From the NCBI GenBank assembly GCA_030770425.1, contig JASJFT010000021.1, forward strand, positions 62,001 through 126,000: a stretch of DNA of 64,000 bases, given 5' to 3'. The notes under the pieces were generated by a model. That model did not search any database. It saw nothing but the letters and a program-made list of their open reading frames with translations, and was not told the DNA's origin. The DNA comes from Darksidea phi. Taxonomy: Eukaryota; Ascomycota; Dothideomycetes; Pleosporales; Lentitheciaceae. The position numbers and the translations under genes were made by a program. Every line of letters begins with the position of its first letter. Positions within the stretch are counted from its first letter, which is position 1. This document shows, piece by piece, positions 23,731-35,173 of this stretch.

Positions 23731-25506
23731 ATGCCCCCGAAACCTAGGGGAAGAGGCGGCCGTGGTAGGGGTGGAGCAGGGCGTGGAGCGCTTTCTGGAG
23801 CCCCTATACCAGACACAGTAGTTCCCAAACAGGAAGACGATGGCGACGCAGCCCCACCAGCAGCAGCTCCTCCGCAGACAGATACAACAGACTCACCCGC
23901 CGCTCACGCCTCGCGGCAACGACTCGACAGCCTTGCTGAACCATCTTCCCGCTCCGCGTCGCCCTCCGTACGCCGTGGACGAGGTAAGAAGCCAGCTCCC
24001 GCCCTACCATCGTTTACGGGTAGGCGGAGCAAAGCCGAACGCGATGCCCGAATCGAGGAGGCATTAGAAAGGGAGAGAGAGCGTAATAAGGATCGAGAGA
24101 AACAAGCTAAGCACCAAGCTAGGCTGAGGGCAGCAGCCGAAAAACGGCTGAATCAGACTTCGACTAGGGGACGGGGTGGGTATAGTGGAGCTGCAAGTGG
24201 TCCTTTCTCAGAACCAAGCATTCGTAAAGACAGGAGACCAGCTCATGGCAGCCTCGGAGGATATGGTGCAGGATCAGGATCGCGCGCTACCCTCGTCAAG
24301 AGCGAGTCTAGCCACGGCGCAAGTTCCTTCCACAGGTCGTCTGGTGTATCAGTCAAGAAGGAAGAGGGTGGTTACATCTCGTCAGACGACGATGACCAAG
24401 ATGCCGAATTCCCGCGAAAGGATATTGATTTGATCGAAGTATCGTCGGACGAGGACGAGTCCGAGGCCGCCTCTAAAGACAGGATGAATCTACCGGTGCG
24501 CATTCGCCGGAAAGAGCACACAGAGCGCGTCGTGGGGATCAATACTGAAGCCAGCTCAGAAACCTCGGCCAAGATCTTACAGAAAGTGGAGGAATCGGGC
24601 AGCGCGCCCACAGCTGATTTGCTAGAGCGAATATCGAATAAGGGTAAAGGCAAGGCCAAGGACCTCGAAATCACAGGCGAGGGGAAGCCATACAAGGGTG
24701 TGTGGCAGGACTCGGAAGATTCAGATGTCAAGGTCAAGACGGAACCCACCAGCGAGGACGAAGATATGATAGACGCGGAACAGGTAGGCATCGACGCATC
24801 GGCGGTGAAAACAGGGAAACAGGCAGAATTGTTGCCAGTGACAGAAAGGAGACACAGGCTCCCCACTAACGGGGTGCCGAGCTTTCAGACGGACGAGGAA
24901 CGCGCAGAGTGGGCGCGCTTCCAGATGAACTTGGGCCATATCAGAGCAGAGCTAGGACCGGAGGAGAACACGCAAACTGTTGACACCTCTAACGACGTTG
25001 TTATGGCCGATACGGACAAAGGAAGCCGGCGAGACGACTTTGTCTACCTCTTTCAACTGCCACCGATCCTGCCAGATCTCATCGCCCCAGAAATAAAAAA
25101 GGTAACTTCTGATGCCCCAGCCGCAACAAGCTCCACATCAGTATCGACAGACTCTACTCCTACGGCTACATCTACTCCCACCACCAAATCAGAAGCCGTG
25201 CCGATCAAGAAGGAAGAAGAATTCTCTAACCCTCTCGGCGAAACCCCTGAGCGATCCCGTTTCACCAATGGATATGTCGGCAAGCTGCGTGTGCATCAAT
25301 CGGGTCGGACTACAATGGACTGGGGAGGTACGGGCTACGAGTTGGCGCCGGGAAATGAGGTGAAGTTTTTGCAGGAAGTTGTGTCTATTCACGTTGTTCC
25401 TGAAAAGGACCGTGTGGTGGAGGAAGAAGCTGGGGAAGCGATTTCGTTTGGACGTGTCAAGGGCAAGTTCGTGGCAACGCCAGACTTTGCGCAGCTACTT
25501 AGTTGA
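23731..25506 (+). CDS. RPC53: RNA polymerase III subunit RPC4 (C53)
   Basis: A subunit of RNA polymerase III that with its partner C37 acts in termination and reinitiation on tRNA and 5S genes. An intronless frame of 591 residues from MPPKPRGRGGRGRGG (23731); an in-frame ATG at 23671 would add 20 residues. The N-terminal half is disordered with an RG-rich start, basic/acidic repeats and SDDDDQD and SDEDESEA acidic blocks. The conserved Rpc4 C-terminus is clear: GYVGKLRVHQSGRTTMDWGG, then a hydrophobic strand pattern and the ending GRVKGKFVATPDFAQLL. A sumoylation-like VKKEE and IKKEEE pattern occurs several times. The product name rests mainly on the C-terminal signature. Confidence 0.9.
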   Translation: MPPKPRGRGGRGRGGAGRGALSGAPIPDTVVPKQEDDGDAAPPAAAPPQTDTTDSPAAHASRQRLDSLAEPSSRSASPSVRRGRGKKPAPALPSFTGRRSKAERDARIEEALERERERNKDREKQAKHQARLRAAAEKRLNQTSTRGRGGYSGAASGPFSEPSIRKDRRPAHGSLGGYGAGSGSRATLVKSESSHGASSFHRSSGVSVKKEEGGYISSDDDDQDAEFPRKDIDLIEVSSDEDESEAASKDRMNLPVRIRRKEHTERVVGINTEASSETSAKILQKVEESGSAPTADLLERISNKGKGKAKDLEITGEGKPYKGVWQDSEDSDVKVKTEPTSEDEDMIDAEQVGIDASAVKTGKQAELLPVTERRHRLPTNGVPSFQTDEERAEWARFQMNLGHIRAELGPEENTQTVDTSNDVVMADTDKGSRRDDFVYLFQLPPILPDLIAPEIKKVTSDAPAATSSTSVSTDSTPTATSTPTTKSEAVPIKKEEEFSNPLGETPERSRFTNGYVGKLRVHQSGRTTMDWGGTGYELAPGNEVKFLQEVVSIHVVPEKDRVVEEEAGEAISFGRVKGKFVATPDFAQLLS

Positions 25507-27869
25507 TATTGCACGGAGCCATCTGAGCCAGGCATGAGTACGGTGTTTGTCTCGGAAGTGTGGTGAGGTGCATTTTCCAGCGTTTGATGAGTAGATACCA
25601 TCTTATCGAAAATCGTGTTCTAATCACAGCAGCTGCTCACCTTCAATGTAACGATAGAGGTGCAGTGCTAACCCAAGCCGGCTTCAGGCGGACAATTTGA
25701 GAAGGTTGCAGTGTCCTAGCTATCCTGTCGGGCGGGAGTAGCGGAACGGCAACCTCGAAGTGAAATTCCTACAAATAGTCGGGCTACATGAATCGCACGA
25801 CCGCTTTCCAAGCTGGTGCGAGACGCGTAAATATGGGATCCCTACATGACCAGCATACAGTTTAACAGTGTCTAGAAAGAGTAGCTAGTGTTGCACTTCC
25901 TAGGGTTTCCCATCGTTCGACACCGTGCCCAGTAAGATTGAACCATAGCTCAAAATGCCTTCGACATATCACCTTGCGTCGACCATGTCCCATCAAGCAA
26001 GTCCATCCAACACATTCGTGTTCTCGCCAACCCGCAAAATATGTAGGTGTACACAACGTCTTCTGCCGACCAAACGTTGTAGAGAAATATATAAACCGAG
26101 TGGTACGAATTGGGACAGTTTGCAGTTCCAGGCGATTACGACGGTATTTAGTCATATTCGATATCTGGATTATCTTTTTAACCGAGTCCTCGCAAAATTG
26201 CTTTCCCCTTGCCCGACTCTTTAGTCGCATGTCACCCTAGCTTTCGTACATGTATGTGAACGAAGCATTTCAGCTCTCGCGGTGGCTAGGTCGGTTACGC
26301 GTACGATAGCAAATCCGGCGATACTTTGATTGAAGCCAGCAACCTGGAGGGCGGCGGTGGGTGCGTGGGCTTTTGAAGGAGTGGCAACGTGATTAGATTG
26401 GATGCTGGCTACAGGTGCCGATTCTACCGGTAAGTTGTATCAGCCTAGCAGCTTGTCTACAGATACAAAGATGGCTGCTTACATTGTAATTGGTGCGTTC
26501 AACTGCGGATCGGAAGTAGGTGGAGGGCGAAGGACTCTGTGGCGCAGGCACCGATCCGGGCAATTATAGATATTGGCCTTTTCCAAGAGACAGGCCCTAG
26601 CTATGGAGATGATGAGCATGTCTGGCTCTGGTGTAACAGATTAACGCTATGTTAGCGTCTTGTTTGGTCGCTAAAGAGATGTCAAGCAGGTGAGCAGACA
26701 TGGTGGAGAACCACAACCGAAAGATTTTTACGTCATCAAGACCTGTCGACTTCTATGGTGCTGTAATGTGAAAAGCTTGGGCGCATGGAATCTGATCTGT
26801 GAGGAACCGCAGGGCTTTCGATTCCTTGTTTGTCATGGATAATCAGCGTTGTGGAGAACAAGAGCAGATTGGCGGTAGTAATGTAATCTTACTTTTGCTG
26901 GAAACACCCTCTACTGCCTTTGCTGAGAACCCACGCTCATATTCGAAGTTTTCCCACTCTTCTTTAATACACCAGCACGGTCGTGTTGATCGGAAACCAC
27001 TAGCTATTCCGCTACTGCAAGCCACTTGTTTTGTGACGAATTTTGTGGGGCTGGAGACATGCGATTATCAGATGAAAATTATCTGATCCGAGATTATCCG
27101 AAGTACGCGCGCGTAATCTAATGAAAACACGCGCGAATCTATGCATACTCTTTCCAGCATCTCCATTCAGGACATAGACCTGGTTGTGGGAATACTACTC
27201 GAGCACCCCTTTACGCGTCAACTTCCATCGCGTGTCGGGGATTACGAAGGCGTTCTCTGGGTTGACAAGTTGATGGCCTGGCACGAATACGGCACTTGGC
27301 GTCCATTTCCAAGCAAAGTGGAGATCTGATTCAGCCGCCAAACGCAATTGTGACTTGGCGCGGCAGCATGCAGGGCCGTTTCCCCTGGACTGTTGTGGTG
27401 GGGCTGGCCGAATCAGAGCGCGTTGCGGCGAGACGCGTTGAGCTTGGACTGTTTGTGATGCGCGATGCTCGTGGCTGGGAGACCGCGAAGAATATCATCA
27501 ATTGCGATTGAACTGCCAACAATGGGTTGAATTAAATATGATATGGGTATCATTGAAGAGCGCGAGTCGAAGTGAATATCCAGGACCGGTCGAGGCAGAA
27601 GTCTAGGCTGAAGGCTGCCACTCGCTGTCGAGAAAGATGGTAGCGATCACGAAACGTCATAGCGTGCGCAGACTGAAAAGGCGCGACGGACGCCCTAGCG
27701 CCTTGTCACGTGATGCCATCGATCCGCGTGTTTTTAAGAGCGCGTTCCCATCTCTCTGTCCACCATCAACCACAGCATCATCAATCTTCTACACTCGCAA
27801 CATTTTTTTTGATCTCACGTCCAATCCATTGAGGACTGTCAACGCCTGCACGTTTATCCTCTTCACACC
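25507..27869. other. Intergenic region upstream of ribonucleotide reductase
   Basis: No supported gene. Small frames (25862-26230 minus, 26799-27086 plus, 27141-27511 plus) lack motifs. The part after 27100 is rich in CGCG and contains two ACGCGT boxes (27213, 27433) in the promoter region of the following gene. Two more ACGCGT occur at about 25824 and 26297. Confidence 0.5.
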
Positions 27870-28751
27870 ATGTCCACCATCCAGATCACACCCTCGAAAA
27901 TGGTCAGTCGAGTCGTAAGTCCAATATACCATTTTATATACGCGTGTACTGACGCGTAAATAGGCTGCATCAGCTTTGGAGACACTCAAGATGTCTGATT
28001 CGCCCGCGAAGAAGCTCAACTTCGAACCCACCGCGAACAAAGAGAACGTTTATAGGCCTATCGTTGGCATTCCCGATCTCCCAGAGGTCGACGCGACCGT
28101 GAAGCCTACTACCGCGCCCACAATCAAAGAAGAAGAAGCAGATGAGCCTTTGCTCCAAGAGAACCCTCAACGTTTCGTCCTGTTCCCCATCAAGTACCAT
28201 GATGTAAGTCGACGCGTCTATATGCCTCGCACCCTCAACGCAACCCTGGGTACGACAACATAAGAGCTCATAAGCTGACATACCATAAAAGGTCTGGCAA
28301 ATGTACAAGAAGGCCGAAGCCTCCTTCTGGACCGCCGAAGAGATCGATCTCTCCAAAGACCTCCACGACTGGAACAAGCGGTTGAACGACGATGAACGCT
28401 TTTTCATTTCACACGTCCTCGCCTTCTTTGCTGCGTCAGACGGCATTGTCAATGAGAACTTGGTCGAGCGATTCAGCGGCGAAGTACAAATCCCCGAGGC
28501 ACGATGCTTCTACGGCTTCCAGATCATGATGGAGAACATCCACTCGGAAACATACTCGTTGTTGATCGACACGTACATCAGCGAGCCGAAGCAGCGTACC
28601 TATCTATTCAACGCTATTGACAACAGTGAGTGCAACACGGTATACTTTGATCGACGCGTATCTGACGCGTGTTACAGTTCCCTGCATCCGCAAGAAGGCC
28701 GACTGGGCCCTACGGTGGATCTCGGACAAGAACTCAACCTTCGCGACGCGT
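27213..28751. promoter_or_regulatory. Cluster of ACGCGT (MluI cell-cycle box-like) sites
   Basis: Perfect ACGCGT hexamers occur at 27213 and 27433 (upstream), 27940 and 27952 (intron 1), 28212 (intron 2), 28654 and 28665 (intron 3) and 28746 (exon 4) of the ribonucleotide reductase small-subunit gene. ACGCGT is the recognition core of the MBF G1/S transcription factor, which controls ribonucleotide reductase genes in yeasts. Binding here is inferred. Confidence 0.6.
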
Positions 28752-29294
28752 CTCATTGCCTTCGCTGCCGTCGAGGGTATCTTCTTCAGCGGCTCGTTCG
28801 CTTCCATTTTCTGGCTCAAGAAGCGCGGCCTTATGCCCGGCCTCACCTTCTCCAACGAACTCATTTCGCGCGACGAGGGCATGCACACCGACTTCGCCTG
28901 CCTCCTCTTCTCTCTGCTCAAGGTCCGCCCAAGCAAGCAGGTTGTCCAGGACATCATCACCGAGGCTGTGGAAATCGAGAAGGAGTTCTTGAGCGATGCT
29001 CTACCCTGTGCATTGCTCGGCATGAATGCTACCCTCATGTGCCAGTACATCGAGTTTGTTGCCGATCGCCTGCTTCTGTCTCTCGGGAACACGAAGTATT
29101 ACAACGCCACCAACCCCTTCGACTTCATGGAGAACATCTCATTGGCCGGCAAGACCAATTTCTTCGAGAAGCGCGTCGGTGATTACCAGAAGGCTGGCGT
29201 CATGGCCAGCACCAAGAAGCATGAGGACAACGGCTCAACATCTGGTGAAGAGAAGAGCATGTCGGGCGATTTCTGCTTCGACGAAGAGTTCTAG
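27870..29294 (+). CDS. RNR2: Ribonucleotide reductase small (R2) subunit
   Basis: A class Ia ribonucleotide reductase beta subunit: it carries the di-iron tyrosyl radical cofactor that drives reduction of ribonucleotides to deoxyribonucleotides in the alpha2beta2 holoenzyme. Exons 27870-27914, 27964-28203, 28292-28625 and 28678-29294 give 411 residues. All cofactor residues are present and by my count fall at Asp145, Glu176, His179, radical Tyr183, Glu239, Glu273 and His276. The C-terminus reads FCFDEEF, the tail that docks on the large subunit. The first exon is only 15 codons and begins [12 protein letters not shown]1/S-type ACGCGT boxes lie upstream and in every intron, which suggests cell-cycle regulation. 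Confidence 0.97.
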
Positions 29295-30285
29295 TCGCGT
29301 CGCACATTTTTTCTTTAACGATTTCCTAGCGGTACACCTTTTCTTGGGCATAGAGTACTGGGCTACCTATCCTTTATTTTGCATATCTGCTCTTCTCTGC
29401 ATTGCCGGAGTCGGGCACAGCGAGCATCTAGCCTCCTGTTTGGGCGAAGCGCACATAAGCCCGCTTTTGATACCTTTGCGCTTTTGGATTTCGGGGCGTT
29501 TATGGTCGGTTGGATTACCTCTCGGGTTGCATGAGAGATGCGGTTGGGAAGGCGGTAGGATAGTATCATGGTTGTTAGGATAATGATATCGAACAAGTAC
29601 CTGAAAAGTGTCCGTCTCTGTAATGCAGCATCGTGAATGAGTGGGACTGGCGTGCTTTTGACAACTAAAGTCGGCGCAAAGAAGGGTGCTGCATAATTGT
29701 GCAAGAAGCATGGCCAAGCCTCGCCCAGTACACTGGACCTTTGTCCGTTTCCCATCCATGTGGCCTTCGATCAATGCTACATCCCTGGGTTTTACAGATG
29801 CTCTACGAATATCTCTCTTCTCACTGGTTATTTGACGACGGCCGACCGCTTTGGGACGGGATAAACTTATGACGTCTTTGAATATCGTCGGAAACGGAAC
29901 TTTGAAGAAGCGAGCCTTGGAAGGCAATTACTTCTGACCTGACATCATTAGAGCTGCGGGACATGTCAACTAGACACAGACTTGGATTGTACCGCCAGCT
30001 AATATCACTTTTCTGCTTACTGTGTTACAATCGTGGCGGTAGTCTATCGATAAGACGTGGTTTCTTTTGCAGCAAGCCACTTCCGAGGCGTCCCGGCTTT
30101 AATCCAGACCCCCCCACCCAAGATTGTGCAGCGCAGCGCGCACAGCGATTGACTACACCTGCAATCTAAGCGGAGGCCGCTTGGTCCTGAGGAGATCTGC
30201 AGGTGTTACAATCGTATGTTCTCGAGCCTACCACATGGCGACTACATCCACCAGGTCCACCCATGAAGCCGCATGAATACCGCCA
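29295..30285. other. Intergenic region, no supported gene
   Basis: Lies between the ends of two rightward genes. Minus-strand frames at 29363-29927 overlap each other and have no recognisable content. It probably holds the reductase 3' UTR and the promoter of the WD40 gene. Confidence 0.5.
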
Positions 30286-33200
30286 ATGGCCGACGTCGTT
30301 CCAAAAGCCAGGGTCAATGACCCACATATCAAAGATGCGAACTCCTTGGAGCGCCAGGACACGGTCAAGCTCGTTGCGAAGACTGAGGGTACGTCGCACC
30401 CGCTCGTCAACTCCAGTCAGCGGCCGACATGCTAATACTCACTACCGTAGGCTCGTTGACGAATGGCAAAATCACCGCAAAGCTACGAAGCCCCACGTCG
30501 CCGACCGCACTCTCGAACGATTCACCTACAACACAGAATGGAAACGTGGAAATTAGAGGGCCAGCTAGAGCACCTATCGATCCGCTCTCGCAAGTATGTA
30601 CACTTTGGGAAGGGAGTAAATGAGGCATAAACGCTGATCGAGGATGCGACTGGTAGCAAATTCTCAAGCGAACGAACACGTCGGCAAGCGCGATTCACAG
30701 ATACCGTGCGCAGGCGGCAGAAGTGACCGGTCAAGTGCCTACGTCGCCAAACGATGCGCAGACCGAGACGAAGTTTCCGGGAGACACGGTGCGAGAGATT
30801 AGCGGCGGAGCCAAGGCAGACAAGAAGTGAGTTTCAACATCTCTTAAACACCAGACTTCTACTCTGAGCAATGCATATTGTCCTTCCGACGGAACAGCCA
30901 ATCTTAACTGCGCAACCTGAACTCTGCTCCTGAAGGCTGTCATGTGAACTATGCAACCTTAGCAGCTTCGGCGCAAAAGATCTTCCAAAAGGCTGTTTCG
31001 TTGGTCGAAGAAAAACGGTGTGCGATCCAACGAGGCTTAGCGCTCTTCGCAACTTGTTCCCGTATAGGAGCGTACGTCATCACGAAGGCGGTGTTGTTTA
31101 CGAGGCTGATTCGTTGGTGCACTATAGGAAAGGAGTGTCATTCCTGAGTCGCTTTATTGGCACTAAAAAGAAGGGGAACCTCGACGGTGACGTGGATGAT
31201 AATGGCTCTGAAGTCGGCGACCAGCGTGTTGAGGGCATGGATGCCCAACTCTTCAGCCACCCCGTAGATAACGTGGGCTTCAGTCCCAAGTACCCGCAAC
31301 CACCTGCGTACATCAAAGTCAGGACGAAGTTCAAAAAGGATAAGGAATTCAATCGCATGTTTTTGGCGCAGGAATTAAGATCAAGAATTGATAGGAAGAA
31401 GAGTATATCGTCGGAAGGGTCAGCTTCGAAAACACAGTCCGGCGCTGCGGCGTCGCATAATCCTGTCTGGGCGACTGAGTTCAGTACAGATGGGAGGTAT
31501 CTGGCTGTTGGTGGGCAGGATAAGGTGGTTCGAGTATGGGCAGTGATATCAACACCAGAGGAGAGGAGAGCACATGAGATGAACGAGAATGAGGCATGGC
31601 AAGCTACTCATCTTAGCGCACCGGTCTTCCAACAGAAACCGTTTCGCGAGTACCTTGGCCACCAAGCCACCATCCTTGATCTGAGCTGGAGCAAGAACAA
31701 CTTTCTGCTTTCTTCCTCGATGGACAAGACTGTACGATTATGGCATCTCGCCCGGAGCGGGAATCTATGCACCTTCAAGCACTCCGATTTTGTCCCTTCG
31801 ATCCAGTTCCATCCGCAGGATGACCGGTTCTTCCTTGCAGGATCTTTGGACACGAAACTACGGCTATGGAGTATTCCAGATAAATCTGTGGCCTGTAAGT
31901 GGCCCTATCGTTTGGATTTTGTCGCATTCAAAAAGCAACGCGGCTTCAGCATGAAATCATATTGGCACCTCATTGAATAAACTGTACTGACTTTCGCATG
32001 ACCCATTCCAGACTCCACCCAACTTCCCGATATGATCACGGCGGTGGCCTTTACACCGGATGGGAAGACATGCATTGCTGGCACCTTGACCGGACTCTGC
32101 ATGTTCTATGATATTGATGGACTCAAGTACGTGCTTCACGATACCTACTTGTCCAGCCATAGCGCCTGTCGATATGCAATTCAAAGCGCAATTCGCAGGT
32201 TCACTTACAGGCCATGGAGTAGGGCAAGGTACTAACACTTACTTGGAAGAGCTGCGCTAACCTTATCTTATCGACTTCAGATTACAGTCACAAATCCACG
32301 TTAAGTCAACAAGAGGACCAAACGCTAAAGGGAGTAAAATCACCGGCATACAAGCGATCTATTGGCCACCAGGCAGCGAGCGAGGGGACGTCAAGCTCCT
32401 AATCACTAGTAATGATTCTCGGGTACGAGTGTACAACTGCAGAGACAAAAGCTTGGAAATGAAGTTTCGGGCGCACGAGAACAACTGCAGCCAGATCAGA
32501 GCCACCTTTGCCGACGATACTGGGCATATCATTTGCGGAAGCGAGGATCGGAAGGCATATATCTGGTCAACTGCCACACCAGAGGGTGAGAAGAAGAATC
32601 AGCGACCGGTGGAGATGTTTGAGGCGCACAATTCGATTACGACATGCGCAATAATGGCTCCCCTAAAAACAAGACAGCTCCTTAGCGCGTCGGAAGATCC
32701 AATATTTGATCTTTGTAATCCGCCGCCCGTTACGCTCATGTCGCGTGCTGAGTCGATGAACGGCTCGAAACCGCCCACCGAGGCAGGATCCGCGTTGCCA
32801 ACACCGGCCGAGTCAACTTTTAGAAGAGTTGCCGAAAGTCCAGCGTATATTGCTCGGTCTGCACATACGGATGGTAATATCATCATCACTGCGGATTACA
32901 CCGGATCAATTAAAGTCTTCCGTCAAGATTGCGCGCACACGAAACGAAATCGTTTGACTGATAGCTGGGATGCCACATCAGTCTTCTCCAAACGAGCTGG
33001 CTCCAAAGTCGGCCGTTCAAATAGTCTACTCTCGCTTGCAAAAGCAAGAAGAGACAGCACATCGACACAACCACCTAACGAACGCATCATGACCTGGCGA
33101 CAAGAGCTCTCGCATGGGAGCTTCGACCCGGTAAGTGGATCAACACCTCGCAGGAGCACGGCGCGCAGCATCTCCCCAAGGAAATCGAAGCGCGGCAGCA

Positions 33201-33718
33201 CAGCTTCCATGCGTCCATTCGATTCTCCGGCGCTCGGTCCTATACCCACCGTAGTTACTCCATGTTCAGGCCCAGATGGTAGCCCGAAGACATCGGTCTC
33301 CATGGACCGTTTATCAGTACAACAAAGCAACGCCACCTCCGAGGCCCCCACCCCGCCACGCGAACGCACACACTCGCAGATCTCAAACTTCGACCCTGTA
33401 AAACCAATCAATCCCACCCGTCAAGTTAGTCTGTCAAACCCGCTCTCTGTGTGGAATGGTCAGTCATGGGCCTTCTGGACGAACAATACACAGCAGGGTG
33501 CGCTAGCCCCAAGAGATGAAAGTGAGCTGAGGCCCGAGTTGAGGAAGAGGGAGAGTGCGGTCAGTAAGTTGAGTCTTGAGTATGCGAGTGCGGAAGAGGG
33601 GAGTGGTGAGGATGAATGTAAGAAATGTAAGGAGACGGAATTCAGAGTGAGGGTTAGGGGACTGGCGAAAGAGGAGCGGATTTTGGTTTGTGGGAGATGT
33701 GGGACTGCTCTACAATAA
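30286..33718 (+). CDS. WD40-repeat protein of the WDR44/YMR102C type
   Basis: Six exons (30286-30388, 30451-30593, 30657-30826, 30963-31894, 32012-32126, 32281-33718) give about 966 residues. The fourth-exon acceptor could be 30963 or 30966, changing one residue. The N-terminal 300 residues are disordered; WD40 repeats run from about 306 to 700, with NPVWATEFSTDGRYLAVGG, LDLSWSKNNFLLSSSMDKTV, IQFHPQDDRFFLAGSLDTKL and ITADYTGSIKVF. The distal third is Ser/Pro-rich and phosphosite-like. The last 35 residues contain CKKC and CGRC pairs that look like a zinc ribbon. The layout matches fungal YMR102C/DGR2 relatives of animal WDR44, a Rab11-binding protein; a trafficking role here is only by analogy. 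Confidence 0.85.
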
Positions 33719-34163
33719 AACTTGGGCGGATTTGAGGGCTGTATAGCAAGTACATATAATATGAGTGTTTGATAACGAACAACGAGGTTTGCTTGCTCCT
33801 ACGTCATCACTGGTCCCATGAGACAATGACGCGATTTGTGGGCTCAAAGAAGCATAGCCACTCTTGCCTCCCCGGTGTATCAAAGGTGAGGCAATTGATT
33901 TCTCACTTCATTCACAATTAACGCAATTTGGGTTAAAAATTGAATTGCCCTCGAGTCACACCAATTGATGTATGCGGTAATCGTAATCACGTGGGTAGAG
34001 ATGACAAATCGTGGAGTGGACTAGAGCGCCTCCGCTTGTTTAGCTTTACTCAGTCATCATAAGAACACACCAAGCCACGGTGGAAGCTTCCACAAGATCG
34101 CGTCATGCGACGAGCCCTTTAAGAGACACGGATTGCCGTCTTTATCTTGATCCGCAATAAAAT
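33719..34163. other. Intergenic region, no supported gene
   Basis: AT-richer spacer between the WD40 gene and the thioredoxin locus. I searched it for an upstream exon and ATG that could complete the thioredoxin N-terminus and found none. Confidence 0.5.
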
Positions 34164-34633
34164 ACAATCACTCACACGCAACTCATAGTAGCACTTAACA
34201 CAGCTCTCCCCTCCTCCGCGGCCACACCTACCTTGTAGCCGACTTCTACGCAACGTGGTGTCCACCTTGCAAAGCTATCGCGCCCGTTTACGAACAACTC
34301 TCCAAATCGCACAGCAGCGCTGGAAAAATCGCTTTCGTGAAAGTAAATGTAGACGAGCAGCAGGAGGTAGCGGCGCAGTATGGGTTACAGGCTATGCCGA
34401 CCTTTGTGGTATTTAAGGATGGGAAGAATATCAAGGAGATCAAGGGAGCAAATCCGCCGGCGTTGAAAGAGGTTGTTGAGAGGATTGCGGCGGAGGTGAA
34501 GGCAGCAGAGACAGCAGAGAAGAAGCCTGAGACGAAGGTGGAGACCAAGGCAGAGAAGAAAAAGGACGAAGAGACCGTTAGTGGGAGTTATGGGATGACC
34601 GGTGGGAATAACTGGAAGATGTCGTTGAACTAG
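34164..34633 (+). pseudogene. Thioredoxin, apparently without ATG and with a frameshift
   Basis: The body from 34235 to 34633 is an obvious thioredoxin: VADFYATWCPPCKAIAPVYE with an intact redox pair (CPPC), then MPTFVVFKDG with the cis-proline, and a Lys/Glu-rich tail ending NNWKMSLN. The missing N-terminal strand and helix are present just upstream in another frame (34164-34235: TITHTQLIVALNTALPSSAA, then TPTL), which hits a TAG at 34236. The two frames abut at 34235 as if one base were missing. The upstream frame has no ATG; the expected place reads AAT. No intron bridges the junction. Either this is a young pseudogene, or there are two base errors in the assembly. CPPC in place of the common CGPC is a mild variant. 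The tail is longer than in typical cytosolic thioredoxins. Confidence 0.7.
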
Positions 34634-35173
34634 ACATTCTACGCCTCGTTACCGATGAGATGCAACAAATGCTAGATAAAAAAGGCTTTGGGGGATATTG
34701 TGAGCAGAGTGACGTTTGATACCCGGTGGAAATAGCGCTTGTATTAGGTATCTCGGAGTTAGTATGAATACAGTATACGAGAACTATGATAGTACGCTTT
34801 GACGTTACACAGATCCTCATGCTTGACGTGAAATCTCATGTGTGATCGTAGCACAAAGAAATTGTCCCGGAAGAGAGTCAAATCAGGTTTAGTGAACCCG
34901 ACCGATATTATGAACTCTTTCCGGTCGAATGAGAAATGCAACTGCCGCCACTGTCTCACTTGCCGGTTCCTGCTGGATTAACAATGCTTTCCCAAACAAA
35001 AAGGCCAGATAGACGATGCCAAGGCCGCCGCCACTTGCCCGCATCAAAAGCTCCGCAAGCTCGAGCTGCTCTCTCCAATAATACATTCCACCGCAACTTT
35101 GATTTTACGTCTGAAGCTTCAATCACTATTTGAGCTTCATCTGTATTACTCCAGTTTCGTTTGTAACACCAAT
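34634..35173. other. Intergenic region upstream of PDI gene
   Basis: Spacer between two rightward loci; it should hold the promoter of the disulfide isomerase gene. I see no convincing coding potential. Confidence 0.4.

Noticed and set aside
26799..27511. Plus-strand frames upstream of ribonucleotide reductase
   Set aside because: Short and without motifs; the CGCG-rich part is better explained as promoter.
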